Origin: Pelotomaculum schinkii
GTDB lineage: Bacteria; Bacillota; Desulfotomaculia; Desulfotomaculales; Pelotomaculaceae
Length of the DNA: 64,000 nucleotides
Assembly (NCBI RefSeq): GCF_004369205.1
Contig: NZ_QFGA01000002.1
Span: 558,001-622,000 of the forward strand
Direction of reading: 5' to 3'
Positions 49,916-58,646 of the stretch are shown here, piece by piece. The translations under genes and the position numbers were made by a program. The notes below the pieces were generated by a model. That model was not told where the DNA came from. It searched no databases and was given only the letters and a program-made list of their open reading frames with translations. Each line of letters begins with the position of its first letter. The stretch's first letter is position 1.

Positions 49916-50392
49916 TTGAAAGCCGGGTGGAAGCTGTTGTCCGGGGTAAATATACTTGTAGGCCTGCTTTTAATCGGAATAATGGCAAAAAGCAACCTGA
50001 TTGCTACAGCCGCCTGTCTGCTTCTGATTTTAAAATTCACCAACCTGAAAATGATGTTTCCACTGCTTGAGCGACGCGGCTTGGAACTGGGGCTGCTCTT
50101 TTTAATTCTCTCGATCCTGGTGCCTTTGGCTAACGGCCGGGTATCCGAACGGGACATCATCTATAATATGACTTCCCTGCCCGGACTCCTGGCCATCGCC
50201 GGAGGGGCGCTGGCCACTTACCTGAACACCATCGGGATCAGGCTTATGAAAATTGACCCGGAAATAGTATTCGGGCTGGTGATCGGGTCGATTTTCGGCA
50301 TTGTTTTCCTGCACGGGGTGCCGGTCGGGCCGCTGATGGCCGCCGGCATAGCAGCCCTATTCACCGGGTTCACACGCTTCCTCAGGCGTTAA
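49916..50392 (+). CDS. UPF0756/DUF441 membrane protein (YeaL-like)
   Basis: 158 residues with four or five hydrophobic segments and the conserved tail GVPVGPLMAAGIAALF. TTG 49916 follows GAGGAGTGATAG. Function unknown; converges with rluD, with their coding ends overlapping by 36 bases. Confidence 0.85.
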   Translation: MKAGWKLLSGVNILVGLLLIGIMAKSNLIATAACLLLILKFTNLKMMFPLLERRGLELGLLFLILSILVPLANGRVSERDIIYNMTSLPGLLAIAGGALATYLNTIGIRLMKIDPEIVFGLVIGSIFGIVFLHGVPVGPLMAAGIAALFTGFTRFLRR

Positions 50393-51289
50393 GTGATCAA
50401 GAACATCCTGCAAAACTTTAGGCAGGGGGGCTTTAAATTCCAGATACCGTCCACTGCGCGGGTGGCTGAAGCCAAGCAGCCCCGCGTGCAGGAACTGCCC
50501 GTGCAGGTTAAAATGGGCCCTGGCAGGACCATACTTGGGATCCCCTACCACCGGATATCCGATAAACGACATGTGCACTCTGATCTGGTGGGTACGCCCG
50601 GTCTTTAGCTTTAATTCGAGGTAAGTATAACCATGATAGCGGCCCAGAACCCTGTAGGTGGTTACAGCCTGCTTGCTGTTTTTCTGCACCACGGCCATCC
50701 GCTGTCTGTCACGGGGATCGCGCCCGATAGGGGCGTCTACTTCGCCTGCCTTCTCCTTGACCCGCCCGTGCACCAGCGCCAGGTAGCGGCGGTTGACCTG
50801 CCTGTCTTTAAATTGCTGGGCCAGGGAGGCATGGGCGGCGTCGTTTTTGGCCGCCACGAGCAGGCCGGAAGTATCCTTATCCAGCCGGTGGACAATTCCC
50901 GGACGCATCACGCCGTTGATCCCCGAGAGATCGCGGCAGTGGTAAAGAAGGGCGTTCACCAGGGTACCCGAGTAATTCCCTTCGGCCGGGTGCACCACCA
51001 TCCCGCGGGGTTTATTGACTACAACCACGTCGGCGTCCTCATAGTAAATGTCAAGAGCTACCGGCTCGGCGACTACCTCAAGCGCCTCCAATTCCGGCGT
51101 CTGGAGGCAGACCAAATCCCCCGGCTTCAAGCGGCAATTGGCCCGCGCCGGTTGAGAGTTGACTGTCGCCATTCTCTCCGAGATCAGCTTTTGGATATAT
51201 GAACGGGTTAGCTCATCCACCTGCTCTGCCAGGTAAACATCCAGTCTTTTTCCAGCGTCTTCATCATCAACGGTAAAGGAGTTCTCCAT
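50357..51289 (-). CDS. rluD: RluD-type 23S rRNA pseudouridine synthase
   Basis: Makes pseudouridines in the large-subunit rRNA. N-terminal S4 domain (about 10-70) and catalytic domain with the nucleophilic Asp in VHRLDKDTSGLL. 310 residues. Downstream of lspA, the usual Firmicutes order. Confidence 0.95.
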   Translation of the reverse strand: MENSFTVDDEDAGKRLDVYLAEQVDELTRSYIQKLISERMATVNSQPARANCRLKPGDLVCLQTPELEALEVVAEPVALDIYYEDADVVVVNKPRGMVVHPAEGNYSGTLVNALLYHCRDLSGINGVMRPGIVHRLDKDTSGLLVAAKNDAAHASLAQQFKDRQVNRRYLALVHGRVKEKAGEVDAPIGRDPRDRQRMAVVQKNSKQAVTTYRVLGRYHGYTYLELKLKTGRTHQIRVHMSFIGYPVVGDPKYGPARAHFNLHGQFLHAGLLGFSHPRSGRYLEFKAPLPKVLQDVLDHLTPEEACEPGE

Positions 51290-51297
51290 CTATGCTG

Positions 51298-51759
51298 CTA
51301 CAACCCACTTTCCTTTTCAGGTTCTTTTTTGGACCGGTCCTTAACCAGCTCCAGGACCAGCAGACACGCGCCGATCACTATGGCGGTGTCCGCCAGATTG
51401 AATACAGGCCAGACCCGGAAGTCCAAAAAGTCCACGACCTGGCCGTATCGCAACCGGTCGGCCAGGTTCCCCAGGGCTCCGCCCACGATCAAGCTCAGAC
51501 CATAGCGGAGTAAAGGACTCCCCGCGCGAATTCGCCGGTATCCCACAATTACCCCGGCCAGCATTATTACCGTAACGGTCACTAAGAGGGGAGTCTGGTA
51601 AGCCATCAGACCAAAAGCAGCGCCGGGGTTAAGGATGTAGGTCAAATGAAAAAAATGCGGCGCTACCGGGATCGACTCTCCCTGGTACATCCAAAGCTGC
51701 ACGGCGGCTTTAGAGACCTGATCCAACAAAAAGGTTGCCAATATCATTAAGAAGAACAT
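51298..51759 (-). CDS. lspA: Lipoprotein signal peptidase (signal peptidase II)
   Basis: Aspartic membrane protease processing prolipoproteins. Four hydrophobic segments; catalytic aspartates in GGALGNLADRL and FNLADTAI. 153 residues. Eight bases upstream of rluD. Confidence 0.96.
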   Translation of the reverse strand: MFFLMILATFLLDQVSKAAVQLWMYQGESIPVAPHFFHLTYILNPGAAFGLMAYQTPLLVTVTVIMLAGVIVGYRRIRAGSPLLRYGLSLIVGGALGNLADRLRYGQVVDFLDFRVWPVFNLADTAIVIGACLLVLELVKDRSKKEPEKESGL

Positions 51760-51960
51760 TTCATCACCAATACTAATTTTACCATTTTTTCAGGCTCTGC
51801 GCATCCCGTCCAGGAGACATTTAGTCATCAACCTATATCGTTCTCCGGTGACAGTGTCTCCTCAAAACTGCCTGAAAATAATCTGAGAAATTTTTGCCCA
51901 GTAAAATATTAACAAATAATTATGTAATAATTAAATCCTTTATGGGCATGATACTATCAC

Positions 51961-52359
51961 AAGGGTTCGTAATGGCCGAGCCAAGAGCGTTACAGGGTCA
52001 AATGGCTCTGTAATGGTCGGCCAAAGGTCGGTATCGGGTCATAATGGTTCGATGCCGGCCGGAGGGAAGATCGGTGGATGTTCCGGCAGGTTCTGCAGCA
52101 GTCCAAAATGATTGCTGCAGGGTCGTAAGGGATATTCATCGGTCGAGCTAAGATTACCATGGGTGTCGGCATGCTTTTACTTCGGTACAGCAAGAGGTTT
52201 ACAGCAGTCGAAAGATTGCTGTGGGCTTCCTAGGCATGCATGGTAGTCGAGCAAAGGTCATTACGGGTTCCGTAATGGTCTATGGCAGTCGAAAGATTGT
52301 CATGGGCTATGCAGGGATGCGTAGTGGCTGTAGCGTAGGTCATTGCGGGCTCTTAACAT
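51961..52359 (+). ncRNA. Array of about ten short hairpin modules (candidate structured RNA)
   Basis: No open frame. About ten modules recur every 32-62 bases (often 41-43), each a 5-7 bp stem around a loop of the type GTCGAnnAAAGRT, followed by GGG and a linker rich in AATGG. The loop GTCGAAAGAT is identical at 52207-52216 and 52288-52297 although the stems differ in sequence yet still pair (ACAGCA/TGCTGT and ATGGCA/TGTCAT). A perfect terminator follows. I do not recognise the family. Confidence 0.65.
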
Positions 52360-52394
52360 AGAAACCTTCCTCTTTTGAGGAAGGTTTCTTGTTT
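52360..52394 (+). terminator. Terminator of the hairpin array
   Basis: AGAAACCTTCCTC pairs perfectly with GAGGAAGGTTTCT (52360-52372, 52377-52389), followed by TGTTT on the plus strand; the minus strand lacks a T-run, which sets the direction. Confidence 0.9.
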
Positions 52395-52413
52395 AAACCT
52401 GAGCGATAGCCTG

Positions 52414-53077
52414 CGAAGCTCTACTGCGAGGAGAGCCTCAAGGAGTGCAACAAGTTCAACAACATCAACCGCAACCTGATTGCTTCAGTGAAGACGATCC
52501 AGAACAACGGGATGGAGGTCAGCGCCGGCTTCATCGTCGGATTTGACAGCGACACCCATCCATTTTCGAGCGGCAGATCAACTTCATCAAGCAGAGCGGC
52601 ATCATCAACGCCATGGTGGGGTTGCTGAGCGCTCCCAGCGGGACGCGGCTATTTGAGCGCCTGAAGCGGGAGAATCGGTTGCTGTCCGATTTTACAGGTA
52701 ACAACACTGACTTCTCTTCTTTAAACTTCATCCCCAAAATGAACCCTCAGAAGCTGCTGGAGGGCTATCAGAGCATCATCACCGCCATCTATGACCCGGC
52801 TGCCTTCTACGATCGGGTATACAAGTTTTTCAAGGAGTTCAAGCCGATTAAGCGGAAGCGTGCCGAACGCTTCCAACTGGTCTACATCAAGGCACTACTG
52901 AAGGCGATGTTCTATCTGGGCATACTGGAGAAAGGCCGGCGCCACTACTGGAAGCTCCTGATCAAAACCACCTTCCGCTACCCGCGCTTCCTACCGGAAG
53001 CGGTGAGCTTTTCCATCAAAGGCTTCCACTACCGGAAGATGTTCAGGCAAATGGTGCGTTTGGAGGGAGAGGTCTAA
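52414..53077 (+). pseudogene. Truncated, frameshifted radical SAM protein (DUF4070 type)
   Basis: The plus strand encodes LYCEESLKECNKFNN...SAGFIVGFDSDT up to about 52559, then a one-base loss shifts the frame and IFERQINFIKQSGI continues to 53077. This is the C-terminal half of a B12-binding-type radical SAM protein with a DUF4070-like tail; the Fe-S cysteine motif and N-terminus are missing. Non-functional. Confidence 0.85.
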
Positions 53078-53278
53078 GCATCATGCCACCCGACCCGCCA
53101 TCAGACGCACAGGGGGACGGTTCTCATGTGCGTCCCAGGTTCTGCTTTCTTACAATATGCAATGGCAGTCCGGTGACTTTGGATAGAAAGCAGTAAAACG
53201 ATATACCAGGTCAACTGTGTTGGAGCATGATCGCCTTCCAAATAAAGTGGCCGGATGTTTTTGTCAGCAGGGGCCAAG
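53078..53278. other. Intergenic stretch with a GACGCACA hairpin
   Basis: GACGCACA (53104-53111) and TGTGCGTC (53127-53134) enclose GGGGGACGGTTCTC, a motif of the dispersed GGGGAC repeats. Otherwise nothing is seen. Confidence 0.5.
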
Positions 53279-54451
53279 TTACAAATTTTTAATAAATAAC
53301 CGTACCACATCGGCCCCACCTATCAATGTTCCTATTGAGCCTCCTAAGTTTGCTGAAGTAACTATTAGTAGAATCCTGGTTACCTTATTATTCCAGAATC
53401 CTTTAATACTAAAAACATCTTCACTGAGATTCTCAAAGTCTCTTACACTCGGTCGACGTATATAGGCTTGCGTAAGTCCGGCAAACCACCCCGCTGCAAT
53501 CAAAGGATGCAAGGTAGTTATGGGTGCTACAACAAAGGCGGTGAGAACGGAAAGCGGATGTCCAAAAGCAATCGCAGTTCCAAGTGCTGCAAAAGTTCCT
53601 GTCCATAACACCCAACTCATTGATTGCTGGGCTCCAACAGAAGGGTTGAGAATAAAGGTATAGACAATAAGTGCAAGAATCAGGATGGGAATTGTCCACC
53701 CAATAATCATAGGTACTTTGGATTTAGCAGGAAGCTGAGATAATGCCGCTAAATCATGTTCTTTGTATATCTCTTCTTTAATACCGGGAACATGTGCAGC
53801 TCCCAGAACAGCAACGACCTTGTTTCCCGGAGCTTCTTTGATTTTCTGGGCCAAATATTGATCGCGCTCATCAATTAAGGGGAGCTTTAACTTGGGAAAG
53901 GATCTTGTAAAATCATTGAGTATGGAGTTAAGCATATCCTGAGATTTCAATTTTTTCAGTTCCTCTTCCGTTATACTTTCATTACTGAAAATACTAAGGA
54001 TGATCTCGGTAATAAGCCTGACTTTTCCCCAGAGCCCAACACTATGCCAAATACGGGAAAAGGTTATTTGAATGTTTCGATCGGCTAATACCAAGTTGGC
54101 GCCTATTTCTTTTGCTGATTCAATTCCCTGAATCATTTCTTGTCCGGCATTAATACCAAATTGTCTGGCTATGCGCTTTTGAAAGGATGAAATCACAAGA
54201 TTTATTAAAAGCAAAGTGGCTTTTTTTTCTTTAAGAATTTTAAAAATATCGGTATCTTTCCATTTGTTCCCTTCTGTTACTGTTTGATACCTTTGCTCAT
54301 CCAATTCGATACATACAGAGTCCGGCCTTTCGGACTCAATAACTTCCTTTACCTGTTCTGCGCTGTGTTTTGATACGTGAACAGTTCCAATAAGTATGAA
54401 TTCTTTACCATCTAAGTATAGTCTCGTAATGTTTTCATTTTCTTCAGACAT
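53279..54451 (-). CDS. TraB/PrgY family membrane protein
   Basis: 390 residues. N-terminal TraB domain (about 5-225) with LIGTVHVSKHSAEQV, a conserved Glu-rich ELDEQRY and GAAHVPG motifs, followed by four to five hydrophobic segments (about 250-390). Related proteins include enterococcal PrgY (peptide pheromone shutdown), and the fold is shared with Tiki-type proteases; activity here is unknown. Single gene. Confidence 0.85.
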   Translation of the reverse strand: MSEENENITRLYLDGKEFILIGTVHVSKHSAEQVKEVIESERPDSVCIELDEQRYQTVTEGNKWKDTDIFKILKEKKATLLLINLVISSFQKRIARQFGINAGQEMIQGIESAKEIGANLVLADRNIQITFSRIWHSVGLWGKVRLITEIILSIFSNESITEEELKKLKSQDMLNSILNDFTRSFPKLKLPLIDERDQYLAQKIKEAPGNKVVAVLGAAHVPGIKEEIYKEHDLAALSQLPAKSKVPMIIGWTIPILILALIVYTFILNPSVGAQQSMSWVLWTGTFAALGTAIAFGHPLSVLTAFVVAPITTLHPLIAAGWFAGLTQAYIRRPSVRDFENLSEDVFSIKGFWNNKVTRILLIVTSANLGGSIGTLIGGADVVRLFIKNL

Positions 54452-54680
54452 AGATACCTTCCTTTACGCTCTTCTTATGCAACAACTTACTACCAATGCA
54501 ATCATTATACAATAATAAAGTGCGCCTTGGCTATGCGATTAACGGGATTATCGTCACCGGCTCCGCTTTAACAGAGCTATTTGTACTGCAGGCGGGTGAT
54601 GCTGCCGGGCATGATAGTGGCTGAGGAAAACCTGCATAACAAGCTAAAAAACTAACTGTAGAATCTTGAGCTTGTCACGT
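54452..54680. other. Intergenic region left of the IS21 remnant
   Basis: No intact gene. Plus-strand fragments such as AINGIIVTGSALTELFVLQ (about 54540-54600) read like the tail of a decayed gene but cannot be assigned. Confidence 0.3.
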
Positions 54681-54681
54681 G

Positions 54682-55277
54682 CGTATTTCGGCCGCATCCG
54701 GACACGAATTCCGGTAGTATCCGGACAGTGTAACGGAATTATTCGGACAGCATTTCGGCTTAATAGTCCGGACACCTTGTCGAGATTATCAAATTACTGG
54801 TACCCTTGTAGCAGAATGTGTAAAGGCGGCCAGAATATGAGGAGACTCGACATGCTGAAAGCAAGAGAAATTCTAAGGCTCAGACACGATTTAGGCTTGT
54901 CCCTGAGGGAAATTGGCAAATCGTGCAATTGTGGTAAAAGCACCGTTTCTGAGGTACTTGAACGAGCAGAAAAAGCCAAAATAGCCTGGCCGATACAGAT
55001 GAGCGACAAACAACTAATGTCACTGCTCTATCCTCCGATAGAAAGCAAGAATTCACCACAGGAACCCAACATGGAATATGTTTTCTGCGAAATGAAGAAA
55101 AAAAGTGTCACACTTATGCTCCTGTGGGAAGAATACAAAGCCAAACATCCTGACGGGATCATGTATACTCAATTCTGCGAGCGTTACCGGAACTTCAAGA
55201 AGGCTAACGATATTACCATGCACAAGGAACATAAAACCGGTGAAGAGGTCGAGGTCGATTGGGCCAAATGTAAAGCT
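54682..55277 (+). mobile_element. Truncated IS21-type element A
   Basis: Starts with a terminal region holding repeated CCGGACA sites (54697, 54721 and 54774; a CGGACAGC variant at 54743), the multiple-site end typical of IS21. It continues into the first part of istA and stops at the palindrome near 55268-55287. istB and the other end are absent. Confidence 0.8.
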
Positions 55278-55278
55278 T
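54837..55278 (+). pseudogene. istA: istA N-terminal fragment, element A
   Basis: About 145 codons of an IS21-family transposase: N-terminal helix-turn-helix (LSLREIGKSCNCGKSTVSEVL), linker and the beginning of the DDE core up to the first catalytic Asp (EVDWA). The frame then runs into inverted foreign sequence. Inactive. Confidence 0.85.
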
Positions 55279-55287
55279 TACATTTCA
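55268..55287. repeat. 20-bp perfect palindrome at the IS21 junction
   Basis: AAATGTAAAGCTTTACATTT lies exactly where the two istA fragments meet head to head, each broken just after the EVDW codons. Confidence 0.85.
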
Positions 55288-55720
55288 TCCAGTCCACTTC
55301 CATAACTTCGCCGGGCTTGTGGTTTAGGTGCAAGGTCGCTTTGGTTTTGCGGACATAGTCGTTGTAGTATTTATTGAACTGGGTGGATTTGTACGGAATC
55401 TCCCCAGCCTCACGACATTGATCGCAGTACTCCACCCAAAGAAGAGTAAGTGTGACGCTGCTTTTGGCCATCTCACGATGGATATACTCATAATTTGGCA
55501 TCTTGTAGTTTGCCTTTAGTGCGTTGGGTGGGAACAGCTTTTCTGAAAGCTCCTTGTTGCTCAAATCCTGCACATGCTTCCAGTCAAGACCACAGTCAAC
55601 TGCACGTTTCAGAACATTTGCCACAGTATTTCTTGAACACTCGCAGGCGGTTGCTATGTCCTGCTTGTTGATCCCAAGGTCTCCAAGTCTCAGGATCTCT
55701 CTGTAATTGGTCATCCGCAT
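55279..55720 (-). pseudogene. istA: istA N-terminal fragment, element B
   Basis: Starting at 55720 on the minus strand, about 145 codons of a different IS21 istA (HTH: LGINKQDIATACECSRNTVANVL) run to EVDW and stop at the palindrome. It shares the domain plan but not close sequence with fragment A, so the two come from distinct IS21 relatives. Inactive. Confidence 0.85.
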
Positions 55721-55885
55721 GACCTCCTATGAATTTATTTGCGTCGAAATTATGACACATAAATTCATTATATAGAGGCATGCAGACACTATTTTCCAAT
55801 GCATAATCCGCGCGGTGACCATGCACAATTTCAGCGGTCAGAGTGCTCAATCTCGGCGGTTAACTTGCACATTCTGCGGCGGCAT
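55721..55885 (-). mobile_element. Terminal repeats of IS21-type element B
   Basis: Three tandem copies of a 22-24 bp motif, each with TGCnCA/TGCTCA and ending in GCGG/GGCGG, occupy about 55813-55883, the multiple transposase-site end of IS21. It lies upstream of istA fragment B. Confidence 0.75.
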
Positions 55886-55893
55886 ATTCACTT

Positions 55894-55938
55894 AAAGCTT
55901 CTTGTTTACAAAAACCGTCAGTTTTTTTGCAACGCTAG
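55894..55938. repeat. 45-bp direct repeat, left copy
   Basis: Begins AAAGCTTCTTGTTTACAA and ends TGCAACGCTAG; about 39 of 45 bases match the copy at 59588-59632 in the same orientation. A second short match (ATTATTACATTAAA) follows each copy. The pair brackets the M50/radical SAM sub-cassette. Confidence 0.75.
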
Positions 55939-56023
55939 TGCTTGGAATTATTACATTAAACCTGATTTAAGGCATTGCTCCGCATAATAGTGATAAGAAA
56001 TCTGCTACCATATCTCCCTTGTA

Positions 56024-56137
56024 TTACTTAAATATTCCGAAAGGCATAAAAATTATCACTAAAGGTCCTATTACGAAAGCAACTACTAAAAGAACTAGGA
56101 TTACAATACGCCGCACCTTTCTAAGTTCAATAACCAA
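56024..56137 (-). CDS. 37-residue hydrophobic peptide
   Basis: TTG 56137 follows AGGAGGGTG with six-base spacing. The peptide has a short basic start (ELRKVRR) and one membrane-spanning stretch to the end (FGIFK). It lies 268 bases after the second SPASM enzyme in the same direction. It could be a small membrane, immunity or accessory peptide of the cluster; it has no Cys and is a weaker precursor candidate than the one at 63.2 kb. Confidence 0.55.
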   Translation of the reverse strand: MVIELRKVRRIVILVLLVVAFVIGPLVIIFMPFGIFK

Positions 56138-56404
56138 TAGATTCACCCTCCTATTTTTAAAATTATTTCAGAACGCAAATTGACGGATGGAAACATGGTT
56201 TAAAGGAAAATCAAGTGGAATTTACACTTACCAGCTTTGGAATGACTACCATTGCCTTATTCTTTTTTTGGGGATAAAAGCTAATTTTTGATACTTTAGA
56301 AGTCCTGCTGTATCAAGGGCTTACAGTTTTCCAATTAGCTCTAATCGTATAAGAAATATTGTTTTTCTTTAATTTTGATGCTAACATTTGTTTACCCACA
56401 CGAT
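56138..56404. other. Intergenic region downstream of the second SPASM gene
   Basis: AT-rich, no open frame with a ribosome site. No clear terminator was found, so the 37-residue ORF may be read from the upstream operon. Confidence 0.4.
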
Positions 56405-57733
56405 TTAGCGAGGAACCGAATCATGTTTAATTCTGGGGAGGACAAAGCAAGCAATCTTATCGGGTTCTTCTACTGATCCACCTTCAATATAAGCACGAGC
56501 TCTGCATCCACCTCTGCATAAGGATGCATGTTGGCATCTATCGATACGATTACATTGAAAATTACGGTAACGATTAAATCCTTCACCATACTCCCAAATT
56601 TCCTTTATACTTCTGTCGCGAATATTTCCGCTCCCAAATTTAGGATTCGTAGAATGGCTTAACACCTCGCATAAGCCAGTCTCCCCAACTGCAGATATAA
56701 ACATACGAAAAGAGCCTACACCACAACTAGGGGCGATAGGTCCATCATTATCGATTTGCTCTACAGGGTGTCTGCCCTGAATTACAATATTGCTAGTAAT
56801 TTTTGCTTCATATGCTGATGCGAGCATATCGGCAAATTGTTGTTCAGGTAAATTAAGATAGTTGCTCTCTTTTCCTCTGCCGAGCGACATAATATTTGAT
56901 ATTCTCCACGAAAAACCTAGGCGTCTAATGATCTGTATTAACTCATAAAATTCATTTCTGTTGGATTTATGTAGTATCACATTAATACGTAACGCGATTC
57001 CTTTTTCTTTCAATTTCGCTATCGTTCGACAAACCTTATTATAAGCTCCTTTAGTCCCTTGGAAGCGATCATGTGTTGGGCCTAAACCAGTTATAGTAGT
57101 TGCCAATTGGCGGAGTTTTAGTTTTGCAAGCTCTCCAATCATTGCATCGTCAATTAACGTAGCATTGGTAAAAATGTCAATGACCATGCCTTTAAAGCGC
57201 AAATAATGGAGAATATCAAGGATATCATCACGCAGAAATATTTCACCACCTGTCAAAGAAAAACGCCACACACCCAACTCTACCGCATCATCGATTAATC
57301 TCTTGATCTCTTCATTAGATAACTCTTTACTTTTTGCTCCAGCAATTGGAGGTACATAGCAGTGAATACATTTGAGGTTGCATCTCGTAGTGAGCTCTAG
57401 AGAAATCATATCAAGGGGCGGCTTGGTATAACTTTTTCTCATTCCATAGCAATACTCTTTTGGTTGTCCTTCAACTAGTATTCCTACTCTAAACATATCT
57501 GAGATGCAGTCCAAGATTTCTGTTTCAAGGAATATATCACATTTTTGAGCAGCATAAACAGGAACTTTTTTTGGTCTCTGGCCTTGCATCAATAGTTTGA
57601 TGGTTTTTAGCATAAGTGGACTTACAGAGTTTACTTGGGTTAACGAAGGAACATGATAGAGTCTACCTCGCTCGCCCAAACTATCTTCTATGACAACAAA
57701 ATTATCAGATAATCTCAATAATGAGCTTTCCAA
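56405..57733 (-). CDS. SPASM-domain radical SAM peptide-modifying enzyme, second
   Basis: 442 residues from TTG 57733 (GGAGG eight bases upstream). A 105-residue N-terminal region of winged-helix-like spacing precedes the radical SAM core with C118, C122, C125 (TTRCNLKCIHCY) and GGE motif; the C-terminal SPASM region (about 325-435) has eight or more cysteines including CGVGSF, GLCEVLS, CNRIDRCQHASLCRGGCRAR and a final Cys. Such enzymes form thioether or C-C/C-O crosslinks in RiPPs. Follows the M50 gene by 16 bases. Reaction type cannot be deduced. Confidence 0.88.
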   Translation of the reverse strand: MESSLLRLSDNFVVIEDSLGERGRLYHVPSLTQVNSVSPLMLKTIKLLMQGQRPKKVPVYAAQKCDIFLETEILDCISDMFRVGILVEGQPKEYCYGMRKSYTKPPLDMISLELTTRCNLKCIHCYVPPIAGAKSKELSNEEIKRLIDDAVELGVWRFSLTGGEIFLRDDILDILHYLRFKGMVIDIFTNATLIDDAMIGELAKLKLRQLATTITGLGPTHDRFQGTKGAYNKVCRTIAKLKEKGIALRINVILHKSNRNEFYELIQIIRRLGFSWRISNIMSLGRGKESNYLNLPEQQFADMLASAYEAKITSNIVIQGRHPVEQIDNDGPIAPSCGVGSFRMFISAVGETGLCEVLSHSTNPKFGSGNIRDRSIKEIWEYGEGFNRYRNFQCNRIDRCQHASLCRGGCRARAYIEGGSVEEPDKIACFVLPRIKHDSVPR

Positions 57734-57749
57734 ATATTCTCCCTCCGCG

Positions 57750-58646
57750 CTATTTATCCTCAAGCTTAATTAGTCTATGATTCAACATAATAAAAAGAGA
57801 ACTTAAAGCACTGCTTCCAAAATGTTGGATGATCTCCCCGATTGTTGTACTGCTATCTATCATGGCCCATATCTTACTATTTTCCCCAATATGCGGCAAA
57901 CCAGAAAACACATAATTTTCGTTCCAACGAGAAATTATTTTTACAGGCTTTTTATTAAGTAGACATTGGTATGATATGACTTCAGACATACCAAAAATAT
58001 AGCCGATGATGCACTTAAAAACATAAATAATTTCTTTTACAGTATCTAAACCATGTCTGGATAGTCTTTTCATACGACTGAAGTCATCATTGCCGTTTAT
58101 GTCAGCCCATTTAAACCTAATGGCCATAGTTATCGGCAAAAGAATGGGAAGAAAATAGATTCTAGGTTTGCTCGACTCAAAAAACCCTAAAACTAAACCA
58201 AGATGAATAAAAATAACTAAAAAAACACACCCAAAAGTAGCCATCGCTATTGGGCCTCCAGCGAAATACCGGTACTGGATCGAAGGTGATGCAGGAATTC
58301 CAAATATACAGTCAGTTGATATGGCTTGCCATAGTCCCCAAGTATAATAACGAATGCTAACCTGTACTAAACCCTTGCTTTCTGCAATGGCTATCGCGGC
58401 GTGCCCAAATTCGTGGATAGCTAAAAGAAACCATATAATCAATACAGCAAAGACATAATACTTAACTAGATTTAATAATATGAACTGTTGTTTCGTTAAG
58501 TCAACAAGGATCATTAAAATTAATATTAACGAATAAACCCGTTGAAGTCTGACCAAAGCTTCAATAAGTATGCATAAAAATATCTTCCATGGTTTTGAGT
58601 TACTTTCAACGGATATATTATACGCTCTAATATTAGCAATATTCAT
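57750..58646 (-). CDS. M50-type membrane metalloprotease of the RiPP cluster
   Basis: 298 residues with about six hydrophobic segments. Zinc motif HEFGH at 78-82 and a second ligand region ADINGNDDFSR (about 181-191) match intramembrane site-2-type proteases found in RiPP clusters. The last 60 residues (IDSSTTIGEIIQHFG) resemble a PqqD-like recognition fold, so it may bind the precursor. ATG 58646 has AGGAAG upstream. Probable role: leader removal or release; inferred. Confidence 0.8.
   Translation of the reverse strand: MNIANIRAYNISVESNSKPWKIFLCILIEALVRLQRVYSLILILMILVDLTKQQFILLNLVKYYVFAVLIIWFLLAIHEFGHAAIAIAESKGLVQVSIRYYTWGLWQAISTDCIFGIPASPSIQYRYFAGGPIAMATFGCVFLVIFIHLGLVLGFFESSKPRIYFLPILLPITMAIRFKWADINGNDDFSRMKRLSRHGLDTVKEIIYVFKCIIGYIFGMSEVISYQCLLNKKPVKIISRWNENYVFSGLPHIGENSKIWAMIDSSTTIGEIIQHFGSSALSSLFIMLNHRLIKLEDK

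Noticed and set aside
51961-52359. CRISPR array
   Set aside because: The repeated units vary in length and sequence and are conserved as hairpin plus GGG, not as identical repeats with unique spacers.
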